From the NCBI RefSeq assembly GCF_010747415.1, contig NZ_JAAGNZ010000002.1:1550001-1614000 (forward strand): a DNA stretch of 64,000 nt, written 5' to 3'. A model generated the notes under the pieces. That model saw only the letters and a list, made by a program, of their open reading frames with translations. It was not told the DNA's origin and searched no databases. Positions 15,349-22,179 of the stretch are shown here, in pieces; position 1 is the first letter of the stretch, and every line of letters begins with the position of its first letter. The stretch comes from Spirosoma agri (GTDB lineage: Bacteria > Bacteroidota > Bacteroidia > Cytophagales > Spirosomataceae). A program made the translations under genes and the position numbers.

Positions 15349-16551
15349 TTAGGTCAGGGCATCGATTGCGCCAGCTCGGGTCAGATCGATCCGTAGCGTA
15401 ACGCGGTAGTACTGATCCGTAATGTCCTGTTCGACGCTATGCCGCCCGGCGTACAGCAATGCTAGCCGCTTTCGCACATTCAGCAAGCCGACCCCACCCG
15501 ATTTGCGGGCTACTGTGACCGTTGGTCCGTGACTAATGCTGTTTTCGACCGCAAACAGAAGCGTATCGGCCTCCATCGCTACGCTGACGAGCACATAGGA
15601 ACCCTCGGCACCCGATCGGATTCCGTGTTTGAACGCATTTTCGACGTAGGCTCCTAGCAGTAGGGGGGCAATCATGTAATCGGTTAGCGTTTCGCTTACG
15701 TCGACGTCCACGAAAAGACGATCACCATGCCGGGCCTGTTCAAGAACAATATAGCTTTGCAGGTAGGCGATCTCTTCCTGGAGGAGCACCTGCGTGGCGC
15801 TGGTCATATCCAGGTTGTACCGCATCAGTTCGGCCAGGCGCAGAACCATGTCAGCCGCTCCCTCGTCAACGCTGACGACGTGTGAATAAATGCTGTTGAG
15901 TGTATTGAAAAGGAAGTGCGGACTGACCTGCGCTTTCAGGAAATCCTGCTTCAGAATAGTATTGGCCTGATCGAGCAACAGGCGGTTTCGCTGGAGCTGA
16001 AATTGCTGCTGGCGCAGAACAGCCGTATCCTTAATGACTTTGAGCGTCAGAAAAATAAAGGGGGAAAAAACGCTGAAAATAAAATTCCAGAGGAAGACCC
16101 GTAAGGATAGAAACGGGCCGAACCAACCTTTCCCCTCAAGTAGCGAGCGAATTTGCGTGATGTAGCGGATCGACTGCGGATAGGTCGGATCAACGGTAAC
16201 GATCATTGTCCGGTTGATCACGTATACGATCCAAATACCCAGCATGATCCAGAGCAGGAGCCACCCCAGCCGACGTTTGTACAATAGACGCGGCAACAGC
16301 CAGTAGCCCATCAGGTAGTAAATGAGCAGATGCTGGGTCAATAGCGTAAGACTGAACACCGTAAACACCGGCCAGTCGTTACCGACCGATAACGTGGCCA
16401 TGCTCAGTGCAACCGCAATGATTGAGCTGATAATCAGAACCCGGCCAACGCTGCGGACCAGGCGACGATGGCGAATAAAGGCGGCAACAAATCGATTGAG
16501 TATACCCGATTGAGAGGGACTCACATAAGATTTTCTTTCATGGCCTTCCAT
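15349..16551 (-). CDS. LytS/YehU-type sensor histidine kinase (paralogue)
   Basis: A 400-residue paralogue of the kinase at 14186. It has about four N-terminal membrane segments, the box SPHFLFNTLNSIYSHVVSV, and the ATPase motifs NAFKHGI (N-box) and GVGLLNVRKRLALLY. The ATG at 16551 lies 31 bases inside the 3' end of the LytTR gene, so the two are translated from one message. Two tandem kinases sharing one regulator suggest a heteromeric sensor or two input signals. Confidence 0.9.
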   Translation of the reverse strand: MEGHERKSYVSPSQSGILNRFVAAFIRHRRLVRSVGRVLIISSIIAVALSMATLSVGNDWPVFTVFSLTLLTQHLLIYYLMGYWLLPRLLYKRRLGWLLLWIMLGIWIVYVINRTMIVTVDPTYPQSIRYITQIRSLLEGKGWFGPFLSLRVFLWNFIFSVFSPFIFLTLKVIKDTAVLRQQQFQLQRNRLLLDQANTILKQDFLKAQVSPHFLFNTLNSIYSHVVSVDEGAADMVLRLAELMRYNLDMTSATQVLLQEEIAYLQSYIVLEQARHGDRLFVDVDVSETLTDYMIAPLLLGAYVENAFKHGIRSGAEGSYVLVSVAMEADTLLFAVENSISHGPTVTVARKSGGVGLLNVRKRLALLYAGRHSVEQDITDQYYRVTLRIDLTRAGAIDALT

Positions 16552-17297
16552 ACAGATTCCCGGTAGGTAACACCAATCGGTACGCGTTTCCCATCGGTCG
16601 TTGTGATCAGATTTCCGTCAATTTCCCGGATTGCTCCCTTTCGAACGATGTAGGATCGGTTGACCCGCAGAAAATCGGCCGACGGCAGCATCTCCTCGAT
16701 TTTTGTCATGGTCATGTGCGTAACAATCGTGCGCGTCGGCAAATAAATCGTCAGGTAATCCTTCATCGCTTCCACAAACACAATTTCTTCCGGCAAAACC
16801 TTAATCAGCTTTTTGTCTTCCTTAACAAGAAAGAAATTGGCGGGCGCGTTTGGGCTAGCGGGTAGTTCGGCAGCGCGTCCGGTCGGTGGTGGCGTAAGTG
16901 GAGGCAGGCTAACGATTGGGGCTGCTGACGGCTGTAACTTCGAAACGGCTTTATTGATGGCCCGCAGAAAACGGTCGAACGCAACGGGTTTCAGCAGGTA
17001 ATCAAGCACCTCAAGTTCAAAGCCTTCCACGGCATATTGCGGAGACGCCGTGACCATAATGACCTGCGGTCGGGGTGAACTGAGCGTCCGCAAGAACTCG
17101 ATACCCGACATTTCGGGCATTTCTACATCCAGCAGAATCAGATCGGGTTGCACCTGTTGGATTTCCCAGAGTGCTTCAACGGCATTATAACTTTGACCAA
17201 CCAACTCAAGAAACGGAACGCGCTGAATGAACTTTTCCAGCACGGCCCGTGCTGGTTGTTCATCATCAATAATAAAGCATTTGAGGGTTAATGCCAT
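16521..17297 (-). CDS. LytTR response regulator
   Basis: A 258-residue regulator. The receiver domain (about 5-125) has the acidic pair D11-D12, phosphoacceptor Asp57 in DLILLDVEMP, and the Lys of YLLKPVAF. A Pro-rich linker (about 130-155) leads to a LytTR DNA-binding domain (about 158-258; FVEAMKDYLTIYL, FLRVNRSYIVRK). It heads the run regulator-kinase-kinase, which lies just upstream of the LanB locus in the same orientation. It most likely controls that locus, although no LytTR direct repeats were identified at 14005-14185. Confidence 0.92.
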   Translation of the reverse strand: MALTLKCFIIDDEQPARAVLEKFIQRVPFLELVGQSYNAVEALWEIQQVQPDLILLDVEMPEMSGIEFLRTLSSPRPQVIMVTASPQYAVEGFELEVLDYLLKPVAFDRFLRAINKAVSKLQPSAAPIVSLPPLTPPPTGRAAELPASPNAPANFFLVKEDKKLIKVLPEEIVFVEAMKDYLTIYLPTRTIVTHMTMTKIEEMLPSADFLRVNRSYIVRKGAIREIDGNLITTTDGKRVPIGVTYRESVWKAMKENLM

Positions 17298-17436
17298 AGA
17301 ATCAGTGGACAGATAGCAAGGTAATCCTTAATTGTATAAAAAAAAAGATGCGCTAACCGCCAGTCCTGTAAATCGTAAATGGACGCTCAGTCAGCCGTTT
17401 CAGCGTACGGAGTACCCGGAATTATGCACCTATAAA

Positions 17437-17502
17437 AAGTGGTTTGCCGCTTCGTTACCCCAACCCAATCCGGCCGTTGATGAAGAGTTGGCAAACCACT
17501 TT
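17437..17502 (-). terminator. Inverted-repeat terminator after yicC
   Basis: AAAGTGGTTTGCC (17437-17449) and GGCAAACCACTTT (17490-17502) are exact reverse complements with a 40-base loop, directly abutting the yicC stop. Read on the minus strand the second arm runs into TTTTT. The large loop is odd for an intrinsic terminator. Confidence 0.6.
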
Positions 17503-18390
17503 CTAGATAACGTTCATCGTTTGTTCCTTAATTTTCTCCAGTTCGTCTTTCATCTGCACAACGAAGCGCTGAATGGCCGCGTCATTGGCTTTGGAACCAA
17601 TCGTATTGATCTCACGTCCAATTTCCTGCGAGATGAAATTCAGTTTTTTACCATTCGCTTCTTCTGTTGCAAGCACTTCCAGAAAATAGTCGAGGTGATT
17701 GCTGAGCCGAACTTTTTCTTCGGATATATCGAATTTCTCGACGTAGTAAACGAGCTCCTGTTCAAAGCGGTTGTGGTCGAACGTCTCGCTGTCCAGCAGT
17801 TCTTTAACAGAGTTTCGCATCCGGTCCCGCACGGCAGGAATCCGTCTGACGTCCTGTAGTTCAATGTCCGCCAACCGATCGGTAATGATCTGGATGTACT
17901 GCTGAAATTTGCTTTCCAGCACGGCCCCGTCCTGCCGACGGAATTCGTCACACCGCCGAATAGCCTCTTTTACGGCTGATAGCACAGTTTCCCAGTCGGA
18001 TGAGTCAGCGGTGGTATCGTTCGATTCCGTCAGGTAGGCGTTGGGCTGTTGCAGGGCCAGTTGAAGAACGTCGCTATCGGGAATGCTCATCAGCATACCG
18101 TTCGCGGTCTCTTTCAAATCGCTGACGTAAGCACCCACCAGCGGTCGGTTGATGGTTACGCCGGGCCGTATGGCATTGGTACGGGTCAGATTCAGCGATA
18201 ATTCGACCTTGCCGCGCTCCAACTGTTGCGTCAATAGCGCACGCAATTCAATTTCCTTATCCGAAAACTGCCGGGGAATCCGGCAATAAATATCTAAGAA
18301 TTTAGAGTTGAGGGTTTTTACTTCAGCCGTTACCGATAGACTACCAGCTTCTACCGTTGCGTTGCCGAAGCCAGTCATGGATTTGAGCAT
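17503..18390 (-). CDS. yicC: YicC/YloC-family endoribonuclease
   Basis: A 295-residue protein with the family start MLKSMTGFGNATVE, the central LNSKFLDIYCRIPRQF and the C-terminal block FDISEEKVRLSNHLDYFLEVL, GKKLNFISQEIGREINTIGSKAND. YicC proteins are endoribonucleases that act in RNA decay. I chose the ATG at 18390 because MLKSMTGFG is the conserved start; an upstream GTG would lie inside the pdxA terminator stem. Length is normal. Confidence 0.93.
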   Translation of the reverse strand: MLKSMTGFGNATVEAGSLSVTAEVKTLNSKFLDIYCRIPRQFSDKEIELRALLTQQLERGKVELSLNLTRTNAIRPGVTINRPLVGAYVSDLKETANGMLMSIPDSDVLQLALQQPNAYLTESNDTTADSSDWETVLSAVKEAIRRCDEFRRQDGAVLESKFQQYIQIITDRLADIELQDVRRIPAVRDRMRNSVKELLDSETFDHNRFEQELVYYVEKFDISEEKVRLSNHLDYFLEVLATEEANGKKLNFISQEIGREINTIGSKANDAAIQRFVVQMKDELEKIKEQTMNVI

Positions 18391-18412
18391 TTGAAAAGGG
18401 TTTATAGGTTGT

Positions 18413-18457
18413 AATACCGGGTTTCGTCGTTGCGCGGCCACGACGAAACCCGGTATT
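18413..18457 (-). terminator. 18-bp perfect inverted repeat after pdxA
   Basis: AATACCGGGTTTCGTCGT (18413-18430) pairs perfectly with 18440-18457 around a 9-base loop. It starts 2 bases past the pdxA stop and ends 22 bases before the yicC ATG on the other side. It has only short T tracts. It may reduce pdxA read-through into yicC. Confidence 0.75.
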
Positions 18458-18459
18458 AT

Positions 18460-20307
18460 TTATTTCTCGACGGATTGATTGCTAAGTGAATTTTCTTCCA
18501 GATCTGCAAATTCCTTACGCTGTCGGGCCACATCGATAGCCGTATAAATCGCCTGTAGCATCGACGTTTCATCCGCCAGATTCTTACCGGCAATGTCATA
18601 CGCCGTGCCGTGGTCGGGTGATGTTCTGACGGCAGGCATTCCCGCCGTGAAGTTGACCCCATCCTCAAACGCAATGGCTTTGAATGGAATCAATCCCTGA
18701 TCGTGATACATAGCCAGCACCGCGTCGAACTTCAGATAACCCCGAGTACCGAAGAAACCGTCGGCAGGGTAGGGGCCAAACACCATCTGCCCTTTGTTGC
18801 GCCATTCGGCAATGACCGGTTTGATAATATCCTGTTCTTCGTTGCCTAGCAAACCCTCTTCGCCCGCATGTGGATTCAGCCCCAGTACGGCAATTTTCGG
18901 TTTTTCGATGCCAAAATCCTGTCGGAGTGACGCCATCATCAGCGATAACTTTTGCGAAATCCGCTCCTTCGTTACGTTCTGCCGAACCCGGCCAAGCGGC
19001 ACATGACCCGTGACAACGCCTACTCGTAAGCGTTCGCTGACCAGAAACATCAGGTTATCGTCAACACCGAATTCCTGCGCCAGGTATTCGGTATGACCCG
19101 GAAACTTGAACTCGTCCGACTGGATGTTGTATTTATTGATCGGTGCCGTAACGAGGGCATCCAGCTTCCCTTCTTTTAGATCGTCGACCGCGCGTTGCAA
19201 ACAGGCCAGCGCTGCCTGCCCGGCATCGGCCGTTACCTGGCCCGGCTGAATATCCTGATTCTGATCGGGCCAGCACGTAATGACGTTGGTCATTTTGTGG
19301 CTGATTTGCCCGATCGTTGGGGCTCCGTTCAGGTTCCAGTCTTTCAGGTTCAGTAGATTACGATAACGGTTTAGCACGCGCATAGATCCGTAGATGACGG
19401 GTGTGCAAATTTTCTGTAACCGATTATATTGCAGGGCTTTAAGGATCACTTCGGGACCTATTCCGTTGTAGTCGCCGAGGCTGATCCCGATAACCAACCG
19501 TTCGTCGCGGATGTCGGTTCCGGTTTCACGGAGGCTACGATCCTGCGAATCAGCATCGTCATCTATAAAGTCCCCATTGTCGGAGGGCTGGCGGTCCCGG
19601 TTGCCTGCGTTGCGGGGTTCGGACGCACTGCGCTCGCGGTTCCCCGTACTACGATCCCGATCCGTTGGGCGGGAATCGCTTCGTTGATTCTGGCTGCCGT
19701 CGCGGGGCTGGCGTTCCTGCCGGTTTGCGTCCCGTTGTCCGCGTTCCTGCTGACCCCGTTCCTGGGTTCCTCGTTCGGGTGCGTTCGTATCCCGTGGTGT
19801 ACGGTCACGATCCTGCCGTTGCCCCCGTTCCTGTTGTGCTCGATCAGGCGTAGTGCCATCCCGCTGCCCCCGTTCCTGAGAAGCGCGTTCAGGGGCATTC
19901 GCATCTCGTGGTGCCCGCTCCTGCTGAGGCCGGTCGGTCGGACTCACGTCCCGTGGTGCTCGTTCCTGCTGGGGCCGGTCGGTCGTACCCGCTTCTCGTG
20001 GTGCCCGGTCAGACGTACCCGCATCCCGTTGTTCGCGATTGGGCGTTCCTGCATCCCTGTCCTGCCGGTTATTTTTCTGATTGTCGTCCCGTTGTCCGCC
20101 CGGACGGTTGTTTTGCTGGCGGTTATCCCGCTGGTGCTGATTACGTTGATTACCCTCCCGTTGAGTGGGACGCTGTGGCGTTTCCCGCTGATCGGTTGCT
20201 GGCTTCGCATTCGCTGGCTGGCTATCGGCTGGCTGATTGCCCGTGTCGGGACTGGCTGGCTGGGGCGTACGAATTTCGTTTGGATCGTCGGATTGGCGTT
20301 GTTCCAT
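18460..20307 (-). CDS. pdxA: PdxA (4-hydroxythreonine-4-phosphate dehydrogenase) with long charged N-terminal extension
   Basis: A 615-residue protein. Residues about 267-610 are a complete PdxA (VIGISLGDYNGIGPEV, FPGHTEYLAQEF, GLNPHAGEEG, AMYHDQGLIPFK, TSPDHGTAYDIAGK), which makes the pyridoxal phosphate precursor using NAD and a divalent metal held by conserved His residues. The first ~265 residues are unrelated: low-complexity Arg/Gln/Asp/Glu/Pro/Asn with repeats such as RPQQERAPRD and QERGQRD, then the acidic DFIDDDADS. The usual length is about 330-360. No internal ATG sits near the PdxA start, so extension and enzyme form one frame from the ATG at 20307. The extension is probably disordered and may bind RNA or form condensates (inference). 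Confidence 0.9.
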   Translation of the reverse strand: MEQRQSDDPNEIRTPQPASPDTGNQPADSQPANAKPATDQRETPQRPTQREGNQRNQHQRDNRQQNNRPGGQRDDNQKNNRQDRDAGTPNREQRDAGTSDRAPREAGTTDRPQQERAPRDVSPTDRPQQERAPRDANAPERASQERGQRDGTTPDRAQQERGQRQDRDRTPRDTNAPERGTQERGQQERGQRDANRQERQPRDGSQNQRSDSRPTDRDRSTGNRERSASEPRNAGNRDRQPSDNGDFIDDDADSQDRSLRETGTDIRDERLVIGISLGDYNGIGPEVILKALQYNRLQKICTPVIYGSMRVLNRYRNLLNLKDWNLNGAPTIGQISHKMTNVITCWPDQNQDIQPGQVTADAGQAALACLQRAVDDLKEGKLDALVTAPINKYNIQSDEFKFPGHTEYLAQEFGVDDNLMFLVSERLRVGVVTGHVPLGRVRQNVTKERISQKLSLMMASLRQDFGIEKPKIAVLGLNPHAGEEGLLGNEEQDIIKPVIAEWRNKGQMVFGPYPADGFFGTRGYLKFDAVLAMYHDQGLIPFKAIAFEDGVNFTAGMPAVRTSPDHGTAYDIAGKNLADETSMLQAIYTAIDVARQRKEFADLEENSLSNQSVEK

Positions 20308-20442
20308 CTACTTTTATTAGTTTCGCCAACTAGTTTGAATGGACGTTGGATACTCTATTTTAGATACTGGACTTTGTTCCTCCGCTATCTACGATGTAGC
20401 GTCCAATGTCTTTAATGGTCGCAAGTTACGAAAACCCCACGG

Positions 20443-21381
20443 ATGTCCCAGAATCAGCGTTCTATTCTCATTGCCGACGAAATGCACCCGTCGCTCTTTG
20501 CCATGCTCGACGAAGCGGGCTTTAGTTATGATTACCAACCAAAAATCACGCGGGAAGGGCTGCTTGACCAGTTAGCTACGTTCGACGGGCTTATTATTCG
20601 CAGTAAAACAACCGTCGATAACGAGGTTTTTAGTAAGGCTCCTGCGCTGCAATTTATTGGTCGGGCCGGTGCTGGTTTGGATTTAATTGACCTTGAGGAA
20701 GCCGAACGCCGGCATATTCGCGTGTTTCATGCCGGTACGGGCAACCGGGACGCTGTAGCCGAGCATATGGTCGGGATGCTGCTTGGCCTGCTGGCCAACA
20801 TTCTGAAAGCGGACCGGGAAGTACGACAGGGTATTTGGGATCGTGAAGGAAATCGCGGTTATGAGCTCGGCAGCCTGACGGTTGGACTGATTGGCTATGG
20901 TAACAACGGAAGTGCAACGGCCCGTCGGCTGAGTGGTTTCGGATGCCGGGTGATGGCCTACGACAAATACCTGACCGATTATGGCGATGCCTTCGCTGAA
21001 GAAGCCACGTTGGATCAGATCATTGCCGAAGCCGATGTGTTGAGTCTGCACGTTCCCTTAACGGATGATACCCGGATGATGGTCAACGATGAATTTATCG
21101 GTCGATTTGCCAAACCGTTTTATCTGGTCAATGTGGCGCGGGGTGAAATTACGTCGCTATCGGCGCTGGTTCGCGGCCTGGAAAATGGTAACGTGCGGGG
21201 CGCATGTCTCGATGTGCTCGAAAACGAAAAGCTGGCGAAACTAACTCCCGATCAGCAAGCGTCGTTCGATTACCTGCGTCAGTCGGATCGTGTAGTGCTG
21301 ACACCCCACATTGCGGGCTGGACCCACGAAAGTTACGTCCGAATCAATGAAGTGCTAGTCCGTCAGTTGATTGATTTGTAG
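20443..21381 (+). CDS. D-2-hydroxyacid dehydrogenase (SerA-like)
   Basis: A 312-residue NAD-dependent D-isomer 2-hydroxyacid dehydrogenase. Features are the nucleotide-binding GLIGYGNNGSATARRL (about 148-163), the NVARGE motif with the catalytic Arg, and HIAGWTHES with the catalytic His. It resembles the catalytic part of phosphoglycerate dehydrogenase without an ACT domain. It is divergent from pdxA, which is notable because hydroxyacid dehydrogenases of this type (PdxB) act two steps ahead of PdxA in the DXP-dependent PLP route. A role in serine or PLP synthesis is plausible; the exact substrate is not fixed. Confidence 0.88.
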   Translation: MSQNQRSILIADEMHPSLFAMLDEAGFSYDYQPKITREGLLDQLATFDGLIIRSKTTVDNEVFSKAPALQFIGRAGAGLDLIDLEEAERRHIRVFHAGTGNRDAVAEHMVGMLLGLLANILKADREVRQGIWDREGNRGYELGSLTVGLIGYGNNGSATARRLSGFGCRVMAYDKYLTDYGDAFAEEATLDQIIAEADVLSLHVPLTDDTRMMVNDEFIGRFAKPFYLVNVARGEITSLSALVRGLENGNVRGACLDVLENEKLAKLTPDQQASFDYLRQSDRVVLTPHIAGWTHESYVRINEVLVRQLIDL

Positions 21382-21387
21382 TGTTTA

Positions 21388-21438
21388 ATCAATAATTGAT
21401 ACGCCGTATCTTGGAGACACGGCGTATCAATTATTGAT
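21388..21438. terminator. 19-bp inverted repeat, bidirectional terminator
   Basis: Arms 21388-21406 and 21420-21438 are perfect reverse complements (ATCAATAATTGATACGCCG) with a 13-base loop. It lies between convergent genes and partly inside the 3' end of the PIN gene. Its inner part, CGCCGTATCTTGGA, recurs in the 36-bp palindrome at 40629-40707 (see findings). Confidence 0.75.
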
Positions 21439-21850
21439 CTTTCGGAGTAGACAATAGAAATAAAAAATCATCCGGAGTTAATACGCCAATTGCTGGAAAT
21501 GGCTGTGATTTCACAACGTTGAAGTGGCTGTCATACGTAATAATGTAGTCGGCACCCGCCATCAGACCCGCATCAACAAATTTGTTATCGTCCGGGTCAG
21601 CTTCAATAATGTTCCAGATAAACGGAGTGTCAACGCGAATTACACCAGGTAGTTTTGTTAGAAACTCCAGGAAGTTAGTAGCAACAATCTCATTTGTTTT
21701 ACGAGACAGGATTTCCTGGTATTCAAGCAAAATAGCTGTGCTGACAGCCAGTTCAAACTTCCCTAGAACTAGTGCTGTAATAATAGTCCTGAACCGTGAT
21801 ACTTTAGGAAGTGCTGCCAGCAAGACATTCGTATCAATGATAACCCTCAT
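21431..21850 (-). CDS. PIN-domain toxin (VapC-like, COG1569 type)
   Basis: A 139-residue PIN nuclease. The first acidic residue is in VIIDTNVLLAAL, the middle Glu in LLEYQEILSR, and the C-terminal acidic cluster in EADPDDNKFVDAGLMAGADYIITYD. It belongs to the group annotated as putative toxin-antitoxin toxin component, PIN family. Its start overlaps the upstream gene by 4 bases (ATGA), the usual antitoxin-toxin arrangement. The predicted activity is Mg-dependent RNA cleavage. Confidence 0.85.
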   Translation of the reverse strand: MRVIIDTNVLLAALPKVSRFRTIITALVLGKFELAVSTAILLEYQEILSRKTNEIVATNFLEFLTKLPGVIRVDTPFIWNIIEADPDDNKFVDAGLMAGADYIITYDSHFNVVKSQPFPAIGVLTPDDFLFLLSTPKDQ

Positions 21851-22074
21851 TTCTGCGGTTGATAGGGAGTGCGCTCGTGCCCTTTAGCCCACTCTTCAAT
21901 TGTGTTTGCATTCCATTCATTTTCTTGCCAAAGTTGATCCATCTCAGTGTCAACCTTAGTCAAGAAATACTGGGCCAGTAGTTGTCGAATTTCGACCAAT
22001 TGCTCGTCTGGCAACGTATACGAAAACGTTTTAAGAAGCTCTAGTTGAACATTAGTCAGTTTAGCAGCAGGCAT
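21847..22074 (-). CDS. Antitoxin partner of the PIN toxin
   Basis: A 75-residue acidic protein beginning MPAAKLTNVQLELLKTFSYT. Predicted helices (DEQLVEIRQLLAQYFLTKVDTEMDQLW) and a C-terminal NTIEEWAKGHERTPY look like the toxin-wrapping tail of small antitoxins. It overlaps the toxin gene by 4 bases. No DNA-binding fold is obvious from sequence. The antitoxin role is inferred from size, order and overlap. Confidence 0.7.
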   Translation of the reverse strand: MPAAKLTNVQLELLKTFSYTLPDEQLVEIRQLLAQYFLTKVDTEMDQLWQENEWNANTIEEWAKGHERTPYQPQK

Positions 22075-22127
22075 ACTATACAGTTTTGTTAAGTGAATAT
22101 AACAATTTTATTCTAACAATGATCCAA

Positions 22128-22163
22128 TAAAAAAGCCCGGCCACTTTGCAGGGGCCGGGCTTT
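22128..22163 (-). terminator. Intrinsic terminator of clpB
   Basis: On the minus strand AAAGCCCGGCC / GGCCGGGCTTT (22163-22153 and 22142-22132) with a 10-base loop continues into TTTTATT. It sits 16 bases beyond the clpB stop. Confidence 0.9.
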
Positions 22164-22179
22164 CGGATTTAGTTATCGA

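Noticed and set aside
19429..20415. Long plus-strand frame of 328 codons with hydrophobic, Pro/Val/Leu-rich translation
   Set aside because: It is the exact antisense of the PdxA charged extension; its composition follows from the complementary repeats and it has no family.
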